Positions 1-8,614 are shown, counted from the stretch's first letter. The stretch: DNA of 64,000 nucleotides from Blautia schinkii (GCF_013304825.1 NZ_JAAWUO010000013.1:62001-126000), one strand, 5' to 3'. Numbers and translations are program-made. Notes: generated by a model from the letters alone, not told the origin.

Positions 1-23
1 AATAATCCCCTAATATCATACTG

Positions 24-73
24 AAAAAAGACGCGTACCTTTTTATCCTCCGATAAAAGGCCGCGTCTTTTTT
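24..73. terminator. Bidirectional intrinsic terminator
   Basis: A near-perfect inverted repeat with arms AAAAAAGACGCG (24-35) and CGCGTCTTTTTT (62-73), with a further inner stem CCTTTTTAT/ATAAAAGG. A-runs and T-runs on both sides let it end transcripts from either direction. It lies just past the 3' end of the LOG gene on the minus strand. Confidence 0.85.
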
Positions 74-97
74 ATGATCCTCTTCACTTTATTTTCT

Positions 98-655
98 TTA
101 TAACTTTCCACCATAATTCCGGTAATTCTCAATATAATCCAGAATCTCCTCCGGGTCTTTCATGAACCGGCACATACCCACAACATCTCTGGACATGAAT
201 TTCTCACCGGCCGTATACTCCAGAAGTGCCCTCATACTGTCATAATACCCCTGAATATTATAAAGCACGATCGGCCTGTCGATCCGTCCCAGACTCTTCA
301 ATGTCAGGATCTCAAAAAACTCCTCATAAGTACCAATTCCCCCAGGTACCACAATAGTTGCATCAGATCGGCTTTCCAGCAGATGCTTTCTTTCTCTCAT
401 GTTCTCAGTAAAAATAAACTCTGTACAATGCTCATACAGAACTCCCGGCTGGTCAAAAAATCTCGGCGCAATACCCAGAATATAACCATTCTCTCTGTCA
501 ACGCCCCTGGCTGCCGCACCCATCAGACCTTCTTTTCCGCCGCCGAAAACAAGACCGTGACCACGTTTTCCCATCTTGCGTCCCAGTTCCTCTGTTTTCT
601 CATAATAAATCTTTTTCAGCTCTGCACTGGATGCTCCATATATACAAATATTCAT
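98..655 (-). CDS. LOG family protein (TIGR00730, cytokinin-riboside phosphoribohydrolase-like)
   Basis: A 185-residue Rossmann-type protein of the LOG / lysine-decarboxylase-like family. Characterised members hydrolyse nucleoside 5'-monophosphates of modified adenines to base plus ribose 5-phosphate; the bacterial substrate here is not known. The sequence shows the glycine-rich FGGGKEGLMG near residue 38 and the family signature PGGIGTYEE near residue 104, and the length is normal. Its start codon overlaps the stop codon of the degraded peptidase C26 remnant upstream (ATGA overlap), so the two were once co-transcribed. Downstream is a strong terminator. Confidence 0.88.
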   Translation of the reverse strand: MNICIYGASSAELKKIYYEKTEELGRKMGKRGHGLVFGGGKEGLMGAAARGVDRENGYILGIAPRFFDQPGVLYEHCTEFIFTENMRERKHLLESRSDATIVVPGGIGTYEEFFEILTLKSLGRIDRPIVLYNIQGYYDSMRALLEYTAGEKFMSRDVVGMCRFMKDPEEILDYIENYRNYGGKL

Positions 656-840
656 GCTTCTGTCTCCTTCCCTGCTGCCTCCACAAATGCCCGAAGAAGC
701 TTCAGCTGCTCCGAAGAATCATACATCATCTCCGGATGCCACTGCACTGCCACTGCAAATGGATGATCATTTATCTCTGAATATAACTTTTGCCGGCCTC
801 TGCACATGATACTGGCAAAGACCGGCTTTCCGTCATTTCC
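652..840 (-). pseudogene. Remnant of gamma-glutamyl-GABA hydrolase-like peptidase C26 (C-terminal end)
   Basis: The minus strand carries an open stretch ending DHPFAVAVQWHPEMMYD and about 25 more residues. QWHPE is the C-terminal His-Pro-Glu motif of class I glutamine amidotransferases of the peptidase C26 (PuuD-like) family. About 30 residues before it the reading frame is no longer recognisable as C26 and an in-frame stop lies at about 880, so nearly the whole nucleophile domain is gone. The stop overlaps the LOG start. The enzyme would have cleaved gamma-glutamyl-linked amines; this copy cannot work. Confidence 0.7.
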
Positions 841-958
841 GATACATCTGGAGTGTATCCGGAAATGCCTGTTATTTTATTATAATCTGACATACACATG
901 GGGTCAAGCAAATGCCGCTGCCTGAACTCCCATTTTTATACTGAGAAATTTTTTATAA

Positions 959-2488
959 TTATACGAGAACTTTTTCTACTGCGTTTTTCCAGCCGCTGTA
1001 TTTCTGGTTTCTTTCCTGCGAGTTCATAGATGGAATAAACTGATTACGGTTCTTCACCTCAAAAATGCTCTCCATCTTATAAAGTCCGCAGCTTAATCCG
1101 GCCATCAGGCCTGCTCCGAATGCGGAAGACTCCTCACATCTCGGAAGGCTTACTGTTGTTCCTAAGATATCACTCTGGAACTTCATCAGATACTGGTTTC
1201 TTGTAGGACCGCCGTCTACACAGAGCTCTTTTACAGTCATTCCATCTTCTGCCTTCATCATCTCAACGATATCTGTGATCTGATAAGCAATAGATTCCAG
1301 GGCTGCTTTTACAACCTCTTTCTTTCCGGTTGTCCTGCTCATTCCATAGATAATGGCTTTTGCATCGGATTTCCAGTAAGGTGCTCCCAGACCGGAAAAT
1401 GCAGGAACCAGATATGTAGTATCGTTTTTGTTTGCCTGCTCTGACATTTCCTGAGTCTCTCCCGGAGAAGTTATCAGTCCCATGTCGTCTTTCAGCCATG
1501 TGATAACTGCGCCTGTGTAGTTGATATTTCCTTCCAGTACATAGGTAACTTTGCCGTTAAGCCCCCATGCAAGAGAAGTTACAAGACCAAGATCTGACAT
1601 GATCGGTTCTGTTCCTGCGTTCATCATAACAGAGGAACCTGTCCCATATGTAGCCTTGACCATTCCCTTTTCGATACAGCCCTGTCCGAACAGTGCTCCC
1701 TGGGAATCTCCGATCACACCGCAGATCGGGATTGGAGTCTGGAAATATCCCTCAAAATCAGTTGTTCCGTACTGCATGCTGGAATCGCACACTTCCGGAA
1801 GCATATCTGCATTAATGCCAAACCAGGTGCATATCTCTTTATCCCATTTCAGGTTATGGATATTGAAAAGCTGGGTTCTGGATGCATTGGAATAATCCGT
1901 TGCATAAACCTCGCCTTTTGTCAGTTTAAACAGAAGCCAGGTGTCAATGGTTCCCAGGCAGAGATCGTTGTCTCTTTTTGCCTGTTTTACCTCTTCTACG
2001 TTCTCCTGAAGCCATGCAAATTTCGCTGCCGGGAAATACGGGGAAAGGTGCATTCCTGTCTTCTGGCGGATGATCTCTGCAACACCACCGTTTTTCTTCT
2101 GCTCACGGTCAGGATCGATCATCACGTTTGTTTTAATACGCTCACAGATTTCGGAAGCTCTGGAGCACTGCCATACAATGGCAGGTGCCAGAGGCTCGCC
2201 TGTGCTGCGGCTCCACGCTGCGGATGTCTCTCTCTGATTACTGATTCCAAGACACGCGATCTCTTCTTTCTGGATCCCGGCTTTCTCTACAAGGTTCTTT
2301 ACAACCTGGATCGTATTGCTGTAGATCTCGGAAAGATCATGGGAAACCCATCCTTTTTCGTTGATCAGCTGTCTGTGAGGAAGGTCTGTTCTGCAGACCA
2401 GATCACCGTTCACATCGAACAGGATCGCTTTCGTTCCCTGGGTACTCTGATCAACCGCAAGAACATATTTTTTTTCCATAATTTTCAC
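959..2488 (-). CDS. FGGY-family carbohydrate kinase
   Basis: A 509-residue two-domain sugar kinase of the glycerol kinase / xylulokinase superfamily. The N-terminal ATPase-fold phosphate loop reads AVDQSTQGTKAILFD (about residues 10-24), and the C-terminal FGGY domain shows GTGSS, a DGG motif and GAG. It is closer to glycerol kinase than to xylulokinase at the N-terminus, but the neighbours are a sugar isomerase and a two-subunit transketolase, so a ketose is the likelier substrate. It is the last gene of that operon, 1 bp after the transketolase C-terminal subunit. A start at the fourth codon (MEKKYV) is possible. I infer that it phosphorylates the isomerase product; the substrate is not proven. 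Confidence 0.85.
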   Translation of the reverse strand: MKIMEKKYVLAVDQSTQGTKAILFDVNGDLVCRTDLPHRQLINEKGWVSHDLSEIYSNTIQVVKNLVEKAGIQKEEIACLGISNQRETSAAWSRSTGEPLAPAIVWQCSRASEICERIKTNVMIDPDREQKKNGGVAEIIRQKTGMHLSPYFPAAKFAWLQENVEEVKQAKRDNDLCLGTIDTWLLFKLTKGEVYATDYSNASRTQLFNIHNLKWDKEICTWFGINADMLPEVCDSSMQYGTTDFEGYFQTPIPICGVIGDSQGALFGQGCIEKGMVKATYGTGSSVMMNAGTEPIMSDLGLVTSLAWGLNGKVTYVLEGNINYTGAVITWLKDDMGLITSPGETQEMSEQANKNDTTYLVPAFSGLGAPYWKSDAKAIIYGMSRTTGKKEVVKAALESIAYQITDIVEMMKAEDGMTVKELCVDGGPTRNQYLMKFQSDILGTTVSLPRCEESSAFGAGLMAGLSCGLYKMESIFEVKNRNQFIPSMNSQERNQKYSGWKNAVEKVLV

Positions 2489-2489
2489 C

Positions 2490-3422
2490 TTATTTCAGCG
2501 CATCTTTTACAGTTTTTGCAATTCCTTCTGCGTTCATTCCGTAGTAATCAAATACTTCCTGGGAGGTTCCGCTTACAACCGGTGCATCCGGAAGTGCAAT
2601 ATTCAGAACTTTACGCGGGCACTCAGCACCAACAACCTGGCTTACCATAGAACCAAGTCCGCCGAATGGTGCATGCTCCTCAGCAGTTACAACAACTTTT
2701 GCATTGGATGCTGCTTTTACGATTGCTTCTTTATCAAGAGGTTTTACGCAGTACATATCAAGAACTGTTGCGTGGATGCCGTCTTTCTCAAGAAGCTTTG
2801 CAGCCTCAAGTGCCGGGCGGACCATCTCGCCGCATGCGATGATCGCTGCGTCTGTTCCTTCTGTAAGAACAGTTGCCTTATCCATTTCGAACGGGCAGTT
2901 ATCCTCTGTATAAATATCCTCGACCGGGTTTCTTCCTACACGGATGTATGCCGGTTTCTCATCTTTCAGAAGTGCTTCAACCAGTTTTGCAGTCTGGAAA
3001 CGGTCACTTGGAAGGTAAACTCTCATGTTCGGGATTGCGGACATAGCTGCAATATCCTGCGCGGAATGATGGCTCATTCCAAGAGCACCATAGCTGATTC
3101 CACCACTGATTCCGATAAGTTTTACATTTGTGTTAGAGTATGCAACATCGATCTTGCACTGCTCATAGCTTCTTGTGGAAAGGAAGCATGCTGGAGAAGC
3201 TGCGAAAGCTTTTTTACCGCAGTGTGCAAGTCCTGCTGATACGCTGACAAGATCCTGCTCAGCGATTCCCATCTCAACGAACTGCTCCGGATATGCATCT
3301 GCAAAAGGTGCTAAGGATGCAGAACCTCTGGAGTCACTGCAGAGAACAACGATATCTTTATCGGTTTCCGCTTCTTTTAAAAGTACGTCACAAATTGCTT
3401 TACGGTTTGGAATCTTATTCAT
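2490..3422 (-). CDS. Transketolase family protein, C-terminal subunit
   Basis: A 310-residue protein covering the pyrimidine-binding and C-terminal domains of transketolase. Visible signatures are the cofactor-activating glutamate context FVEMGIAEQDLVS (near residue 48) and VTAEEHAPFGGLG near residue 245. It needs the N-terminal subunit encoded directly upstream (2 bp apart) to make a thiamine-diphosphate active site at the interface. Split transketolases are common for specialised ketol transfers such as the apulose-4-phosphate transketolase (AptA/AptB). The operon context supports a dedicated sugar route rather than the housekeeping pentose phosphate pathway. Confidence 0.9.
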   Translation of the reverse strand: MNKIPNRKAICDVLLKEAETDKDIVVLCSDSRGSASLAPFADAYPEQFVEMGIAEQDLVSVSAGLAHCGKKAFAASPACFLSTRSYEQCKIDVAYSNTNVKLIGISGGISYGALGMSHHSAQDIAAMSAIPNMRVYLPSDRFQTAKLVEALLKDEKPAYIRVGRNPVEDIYTEDNCPFEMDKATVLTEGTDAAIIACGEMVRPALEAAKLLEKDGIHATVLDMYCVKPLDKEAIVKAASNAKVVVTAEEHAPFGGLGSMVSQVVGAECPRKVLNIALPDAPVVSGTSQEVFDYYGMNAEGIAKTVKDALK

Positions 3423-3424
3423 AA

Positions 3425-4255
3425 TTACAGCTGCTCCTTTCTCTCTTCAAAATCTTTCATGATCTGCTCATACTCTTCCTGAGTCGGTACATGATGATGC
3501 CATGCTGCCTTATCTTCCATAACTGCGGAGCCTTTACCTTTAACAGTATTTGCGATCAGGACTGTCGGCTGGCCTTTTGTCTGTTTCGCTTCCTCAAATG
3601 CTGCATGAAGCTGCTCAATGCTGTTTCCGTCAGCAACATCGATCACATGCCATCCAAAGCTTTTGAATCTCTCATGAAGATCGTCATGTCCCATAACGTC
3701 CTCTGTATTTCCGGAGATCTGAAGTCTGTTACGGTCAACGATTGCACAAAGATTATCCAGTTTGTACTGGTGTCCTGCCATAGCAGCTTCCCATACAGAA
3801 CCCTCTGCAAGCTCACCATCACCCATTACTGTGTATACACGGTAGTCTTTCTTGTTCATTTTTCCTGCAAGTGCCATACCTACACAAACCGGAAGTCCAT
3901 GTCCCAGAGAACCGGAGTTCATCTCGATTCCCGGAAGCTTGTTGTTCGGATGTCCGATATACTGTGTTCCGAATTTACTGAATTTCTCGTTTACTTCTTT
4001 GATATCAAGGAAGCCTTTCTTTGCAAGTACTGCATAATAAGCTTCTACAGAATGTCCTTTACTCATAACAAAAAGGTCTCTGTCCGGATCATTCATATTC
4101 TCCGGGGAAATATTCATCTGGTCAAAATACAGTGTTACCAGAGTCTCCATAACACTCATATCACCACCGATATGTCCGCCTTTGCCGGCAACGATCATAT
4201 CTACTGTGTCTTTTCTGAGATCATACGCAAGTTTGCTTAATTCTCTAAAATCCAT
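3425..4255 (-). CDS. Transketolase family protein, N-terminal subunit
   Basis: The ThDP-binding half of a split transketolase, 276 residues from the chosen start MDFRELSK. That ATG is preceded by AAAGGACAGGAA; an upstream in-frame ATG at 4300 lacks a good ribosome site. The ThDP/Mg motif GDGELAEGSVWEAAMAG runs on to the NRL segment, and SKGHSVEAYYA and GSLGHGLPVCVGMAL are typical. Partner of the C-terminal subunit at 2490-3422. A hairpin in the gap before this gene (4305-4337) could adjust expression relative to the isomerase. Confidence 0.9.
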   Translation of the reverse strand: MDFRELSKLAYDLRKDTVDMIVAGKGGHIGGDMSVMETLVTLYFDQMNISPENMNDPDRDLFVMSKGHSVEAYYAVLAKKGFLDIKEVNEKFSKFGTQYIGHPNNKLPGIEMNSGSLGHGLPVCVGMALAGKMNKKDYRVYTVMGDGELAEGSVWEAAMAGHQYKLDNLCAIVDRNRLQISGNTEDVMGHDDLHERFKSFGWHVIDVADGNSIEQLHAAFEEAKQTKGQPTVLIANTVKGKGSAVMEDKAAWHHHVPTQEEYEQIMKDFEERKEQL

Positions 4256-4304
4256 GCTGATTCCTGTCCTTTCTTTTTTCAATCTATATTTCATATTCAC
4301 AGCC

Positions 4305-4337
4305 CGGCACGTTTTTTATCCTGAAAAAACCGTGCCG
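4305..4337 (-). promoter_or_regulatory. Intra-operon hairpin between isomerase and transketolase genes
   Basis: CGGCACG (4305-4311) pairs with CGTGCCG (4331-4337), and the stem extends through T6/A6 runs. On the minus strand no T-run follows the stem, so it is not a classical terminator. It may be an mRNA-processing or stability element within the operon. Confidence 0.5.
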
Positions 4338-4353
4338 CTGTGTTTCCTGTTTA

Positions 4354-5754
4354 TCATTCTCCGCGGAGATAAGCCTTTACATCTTCCTCGATCGGGTCAT
4401 AAAGATCCGGTGTTACACCGATATATTTACATGCCTCGTAAAGTACCGGAACAACATTCTTGTGGATACCGACACAGTGATGAATGTATGGTCCCTCAAC
4501 CAGTTTAGCCTCAAGACGTTTAATGTTCTCAACCTCAACCCAGAGGTAAGTTCCCATACCTTTCGGTCCGTCGATACCTTTTGCATTTCCGAGAAGAAGT
4601 GAATACTCTCCGTTGTCTCCGTCAAAACGTACCAGAGAAACATCGCCGTGTTTTGCCTCAGCTGTGATGCTTCCCGGATGCTCGAATGCTAACGGGTAAG
4701 TAAGCTTCGGAGTTTCTTTTGCGATGGAGATCGGCCATGGTCCGCAGTGCTGAAGAAGCTCGCCGTTCTCTACATCAGGATGACGGATTGTCCAGTCAGC
4801 AAAGAAGCTTCTTGTCTCGCCCATACCTGCTGCCTCTACCATAAGTGCTGTGATCGCACCGTGGATATCTGTCTCACATACAGTCGGGATTCCCTCATCA
4901 TTTAACAGGGAATTTGCTGCACATGGCATGATTCCAAGCTCGCTCTGAAGCTGATTCCAGCACTGGATCGCGATTGCTTTGCAGCCATATTTCTCTGCCA
5001 GATGTTTCATGGCAACCTTAAGAGCTGCTACGTTCTCAAGCTCATCCTCTTTGATGCAGATCTCCATGTTGTCACGGCAGTACTGCATAACTTCCTGAAC
5101 CTCTGTCTGCTCTGCTTTTGCTTTCTTTACTTCATCAGTAAGCTCCGGCATCGGGATCGGTGCAAGCTGGATATTGAATTTCTCAAGAAGCTCGCCCTCG
5201 TTGCACATGGTTGTCCAGAAATCGAACGGTCTTGTGGAAATCTGAAGGATACGGATATTTTTGAATGTTTTTACTACATTACAGACAGCAAGGAAATCTT
5301 TGATCCCTCTTTCGAATACCGGATCATTCAGTCTGCAGTTTGTCATGTATGTAAACGGAACGCGGAATCTTCTTAAAACTTTACCTGTTGCAAAAAGTCC
5401 GCACTGTGTATCACGAAGTCTTGTTCCGTCCGGCTCCGGTCTCTCATCCAGCGGTCCCCAGAGAAGAACCGGGACATCAAGAGCTTTTGCAAGTCTTGCA
5501 CACTCATACTCTGTACCAAAATTGCAGTGTGGAAGGAAAAGTCCGTCAACCTTCTCTTTTTTGAATTTGGCAATGATCTTCTCAAGTCCCTCATCGTTGT
5601 AGAGAAGCCCCTCATCGTTAATGTCTGTGATATCTACGAAATCAACACCAAGCTCCTCAAGTCTCTTAGCAGTAAGTCCACGATATTTCACTGCATCCGG
5701 TGCGCTGAAAATACTTCTTCTGGTTGGTGCGTAACCAATTTTGATCTTGTCCAT
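4354..5754 (-). CDS. L-fucose/L-arabinose isomerase-family sugar isomerase
   Basis: A 466-residue protein of the fucose/arabinose isomerase superfamily, which interconverts aldoses and ketoses with a divalent metal. Near the C-terminal third it shows CETDIHGAIT and DWTIRHPDVENGELLQHCG, where Glu, Asp and His residues suitable for metal binding are found. It is the first gene of a four-gene minus-strand operon (isomerase, transketolase N, transketolase C, FGGY kinase) and is divergent from a LacI regulator. I infer that it makes the ketose that the kinase phosphorylates. No transporter is encoded here, so uptake must be elsewhere. Substrate unknown; apiose is one reasonable candidate. Confidence 0.82.
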   Translation of the reverse strand: MDKIKIGYAPTRRSIFSAPDAVKYRGLTAKRLEELGVDFVDITDINDEGLLYNDEGLEKIIAKFKKEKVDGLFLPHCNFGTEYECARLAKALDVPVLLWGPLDERPEPDGTRLRDTQCGLFATGKVLRRFRVPFTYMTNCRLNDPVFERGIKDFLAVCNVVKTFKNIRILQISTRPFDFWTTMCNEGELLEKFNIQLAPIPMPELTDEVKKAKAEQTEVQEVMQYCRDNMEICIKEDELENVAALKVAMKHLAEKYGCKAIAIQCWNQLQSELGIMPCAANSLLNDEGIPTVCETDIHGAITALMVEAAGMGETRSFFADWTIRHPDVENGELLQHCGPWPISIAKETPKLTYPLAFEHPGSITAEAKHGDVSLVRFDGDNGEYSLLLGNAKGIDGPKGMGTYLWVEVENIKRLEAKLVEGPYIHHCVGIHKNVVPVLYEACKYIGVTPDLYDPIEEDVKAYLRGE

Positions 5755-5855
5755 TTTTGAACTCCTTTCATAAATCCATGTCTTCGGTTTTATTTGTTTA
5801 TATGTGATTCGTTTTTTATGTTCGTTTTTGTTATCTGTATAATATCTTGATCTTT

Positions 5856-5896
5856 ACTTTATTTCTATAAAAAATAAAGTGATTTCTACTTTATTT
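5856..5896. promoter_or_regulatory. Perfect 9-bp inverted repeat plus third half-site (candidate LacI-family operator)
   Basis: ACTTTATTT (5856-5864) and AAATAAAGT (5872-5880) form a perfect 9-bp inverted repeat with a 7-bp spacer. A third copy, ACTTTATTT, follows at 5888-5896. They lie between the isomerase operon and the divergent LacI gene. LacI proteins more often bind palindromes with a central CG, so the assignment is an inference from position and symmetry. Confidence 0.5.
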
Positions 5897-6002
5897 CCAG
5901 CTTTATTGTTGTAAATGGCCGGAAAACATTCTATAATTAAAACAGTTTGGGAAATCTATACCGATGATATATTTACTTTATCAGACTGGAGGAATGACAT
6001 AT

Positions 6003-7010
6003 ATGAGTATCACAGCAAAAGAACTTGCTGCCAGATTAAATCTCTCCGCCACAGCCGTTTCCATGGCTCTGAACGGGAAACCCGGCGTAAGCACAGAAAC
6101 CAGAGCTCTTGTTATCCGGGAAGCAGAAAAAGCCGGCTACGATTTCAGCCGGCTTTCCATGAAAAAAAATGTGACCGGAGATATTTACTGCATTATCTGC
6201 CGGGCTCATAATGCAATCTTAAATTATACGCCGATCTTCTCAGAGCTCACAGAAGGTATTGAACAGGAGTGCCGAAAAAACGGCTATCATCTGAAAACCT
6301 TTCAGCTTTATGAAAAAGCAGATGATCTTCAGAAATACATTGAAGAGCTTCGCATTTCTCAGTGTGCAGGTGTTATTCTCCTTGGTACAGAAGTTTCTGC
6401 TTCTGTATGCAGGGAATTTCTTCAGCTTTCAGTTCCTGTAGTTCTTCTGGATTCCTATTTCGATTCTGCTGACTGCAGCTGCGTACTAAGCAACAATGCG
6501 CAGGGTGCTTATCTGGCCACCGGTTATCTCATCGACCGCTGCGGCCGCCAGCCGGGACATCTCTGCTCTTCCTACAGAATCACTAACTTTCGCGAACGGA
6601 CACACGGTTTTCACCGGGCGGTGCGCGAACACGGGATGTCCACTGCAAAATCCATCATTCACGAACTCTCTCCATCTATTGAGGGCGCATTCTCCGACAT
6701 GCTGGAGATCATAGACAGCGGAACTCCTCTCGCCGGCGCGTACTTTGCGGACAATGATCTCATTGCCATCGGAGCGATTAAAGCTTTGAAACTTCGCGGC
6801 TACAAAGTCCCCGAAGACATTGCCATCGCAGGCTTCGACAATATCTCCGAAGGACGCGTTATCGATCCGGCTCTCACCACCATTGATGTCCCACGAAAAT
6901 TCATGGGACAGACAGCCGCCGCACAGCTCATCCGTGAACTCAAAACACCTGTGCCGCATTCCGTAAAGATTGAAGTGTCCACTACACTGATCAAACGGTT
7001 TTCTGTTTGA
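6003..7010 (+). CDS. LacI family transcriptional regulator
   Basis: 335 residues from ATG 6003, chosen because GGAGGA ends 9 bp upstream; the earlier ATG at 5993 overlaps that ribosome site. The N-terminal helix-turn-helix and hinge read TAKELAARLNLSATAVSMAL and continue with NGKPGVS. The remainder is a periplasmic-binding-like ligand domain (PVVLLDSYFD, FADNDLIAIGAIKAL, AGFDNI). Divergent from the isomerase/transketolase/kinase operon, so its probable effector is the sugar or a phosphorylated intermediate of that route. A strong hairpin at 7027-7063 separates it from the next unit. Confidence 0.9.
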   Translation: MSITAKELAARLNLSATAVSMALNGKPGVSTETRALVIREAEKAGYDFSRLSMKKNVTGDIYCIICRAHNAILNYTPIFSELTEGIEQECRKNGYHLKTFQLYEKADDLQKYIEELRISQCAGVILLGTEVSASVCREFLQLSVPVVLLDSYFDSADCSCVLSNNAQGAYLATGYLIDRCGRQPGHLCSSYRITNFRERTHGFHRAVREHGMSTAKSIIHELSPSIEGAFSDMLEIIDSGTPLAGAYFADNDLIAIGAIKALKLRGYKVPEDIAIAGFDNISEGRVIDPALTTIDVPRKFMGQTAAAQLIRELKTPVPHSVKIEVSTTLIKRFSV

Positions 7011-7020
7011 TTTTTTGTAC

Positions 7021-7063
7021 AAAAAAATGAACCGGGCAGCTCCAAAACCTCTGCCCGGTTCAT
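7021..7063 (-). terminator. Intrinsic terminator
   Basis: ATGAACCGGGCAG (7027-7039) pairs with CTGCCCGGTTCAT (7051-7063). An A7 run at 7021-7027 reads as a T-run on the minus strand, so it ends the transcript of the dehydrogenase operon; the hairpin can also serve the LacI gene. Confidence 0.85.
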
Positions 7064-7115
7064 CCATATCATTCAACTGTAAAATCTGCTTTTCACATTC
7101 TGCTCTGCAACATAC

Positions 7116-8228
7116 TCAAAAGCACTCCCGATAAATCTTATAAACCCTCTCCCGATCCAATTCCACGAAATTATTTGCCATCAACCTGCCCTGGTTCTCC
7201 AGCACAGAATCCGTAAACTCCTCAAGCTCCGCCTCAGTCACACCATACTCATGCAGAGCCTTCTTCGGAATCATCACATTAAGCAGCTTCTCCAGCTCTG
7301 CATAAACAACATCTACATCGCATCCAAGAATTTCTGCCATAAATTTATTCAGGCGTGCAATCTCTCCGTCACTCTTGATCTCCATATAATTATTGAGCAC
7401 ACCGGTAAACATTGCATAATTGGACTCACCATGAGCAACGTGATACTTGGCACCCAGAGGATAGCTCAGCGCATGAACAGCTGCGCACCCGGCATTACCA
7501 AAGGCAATACCTGCATAATTGGCAGCCATCAGGAAATCCTTCATCAGCGGAATTCTGGCTTCCTGTCCATGATCCCTGATCTCCATATATCCCTTCAGGA
7601 TCATCTCGATAGCCTTATATCCAAACATTCTGGTTGTCTCATTTCCCTTAGGAGAAAGACTGGACTCCACAGAATGAACCAGCGCGTCAATAGAACTTGT
7701 CGCAAAAAACTGAAACGGCAGATCCTCCAGAAGCTCCGGGATCAGCACGGCAGAATCACCGTAAAGCTGCTCCACAGCCAGCCCCTTCTTCGTACCCTTC
7801 GTAGTCAGCGCAAGGATCGAGATATTCGTCACCTCAGAACCCGTACCACAGGTAGTGGGAACAAGCACCAGCTCCTTATTCTTCACGATCGGAAGAAGCC
7901 CGTCATAAAGATCCGTAACCGGAGAAATATTCTCCAGTGCAAACAGCTTGGAAAGATCCAGAATACTGCCGCCTCCAACAGAAATCACTCGCTTCGCATC
8001 CTTCGGCACATCCTTCCAGATCGCCTCTGCCATCACATCCGTAGGCTCACCCTTACCATAATCCTCACGGAAGATCACATCACAGCCAAGACCAAGCGGC
8101 TCAAAAAATTTCTTAAACAATCTCTTATTGGTAAACAGCAGATCTCCCTCACCAAGCTTAAATTCCTCCGCAAACTGCCGGCAATTATCAAAGCTGTAAA
8201 TCGTCGGCCTGATCATCAGTTCCTGCAT
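7116..8228 (-). CDS. 4hbD: NAD-dependent 4-hydroxybutyrate dehydrogenase (iron-containing alcohol dehydrogenase)
   Basis: 370 residues from MQELMIRP, chosen because AGGAGG lies 7 bp upstream. The enzyme interconverts 4-hydroxybutyrate and succinate semialdehyde. From memory it aligns along its full length with Clostridium kluyveri 4HbD (371 residues): shared blocks include VKNKEL, VPTTCGTGSEVTN, ALSYP and YAGIAFGNAG. The NAD-binding GGGS (VGGGSILDLSK) and the metal-ligand histidines in VHALSYPLG and HVAHGESN are present. It is the last gene of a minus-strand operon that otherwise holds an aldehyde dehydrogenase, an amidohydrolase and several decayed genes. No 4-hydroxybutyryl-CoA genes are in view. 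Confidence 0.85.
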   Translation of the reverse strand: MQELMIRPTIYSFDNCRQFAEEFKLGEGDLLFTNKRLFKKFFEPLGLGCDVIFREDYGKGEPTDVMAEAIWKDVPKDAKRVISVGGGSILDLSKLFALENISPVTDLYDGLLPIVKNKELVLVPTTCGTGSEVTNISILALTTKGTKKGLAVEQLYGDSAVLIPELLEDLPFQFFATSSIDALVHSVESSLSPKGNETTRMFGYKAIEMILKGYMEIRDHGQEARIPLMKDFLMAANYAGIAFGNAGCAAVHALSYPLGAKYHVAHGESNYAMFTGVLNNYMEIKSDGEIARLNKFMAEILGCDVDVVYAELEKLLNVMIPKKALHEYGVTEAELEEFTDSVLENQGRLMANNFVELDRERVYKIYRECF

Positions 8229-8287
8229 AATTTCTCCTCCTGTCAGCCCCACATTTCAAAGAAGCTTTCTATAAAAATTTTATACAG

Positions 8288-8497
8288 CTATAATAACACA
8301 GGCAGGCAGCCATCCGCATCAATTATCACAACGGAATTAAATGCCACATTTCCCGTACGCTCAAAAAAACTTACCGGAATCACAATGTCCAGCTCTTTTG
8401 CAGCTGCCTCCCGTACCAGTTTTTCTGCCTTCGCAAGTGTCGCCTCTCTGTCCCAGCTGCATGCCATCTGCGTAGCTGCCACTACAACTTTCCGCAT
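8288..8497 (-). pseudogene. N-carbamoylputrescine amidase-like remnant (internal deletion, truncated)
   Basis: A 69-residue reading frame begins MRKVVVAATQMACSWDREAT, the N-terminus of AguB-type carbon-nitrogen hydrolases. It then jumps from REAAA directly to KELDIVIPVSFFER, which in intact members lies some 45-50 residues later, so the block holding the catalytic glutamate is deleted. It stops soon after IIDADG, about 170 residues short. The family hydrolyses N-carbamoylputrescine to putrescine. The start and its ribosome site (GAAGGGATTTGGTGG) remain, but the product cannot be active. Confidence 0.8.
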
Positions 8498-8614
8498 AAT
8501 CCACCAAATCCCTTCTGTTTTTTTTCATACGTTCAAACAATCCATCGCTTCACTGCCCGTCTCTGCAAATCCTATCTCTGACATTCTACAGCTGAAATTT
8601 TCTCTTAACAGCAT

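Noticed and set aside
1856-2650. Plus-strand open frame of 264 codons opposite the kinase and transketolase genes
   Set aside because: Lies wholly antisense to well-supported genes, no ribosome site and no protein family.
4305-4337. Hairpin between isomerase and transketolase genes as a full terminator
   Set aside because: No T-run follows the stem on the minus strand, and downstream genes belong to the same operon.
959-5754. Reading the split transketolase locus as a sulfoquinovose (sulfo-transketolase) pathway
   Set aside because: That pathway uses a sulfolactaldehyde-processing enzyme and a sulfo-sugar isomerase and lacks a sugar kinase; here an FGGY kinase is part of the operon.
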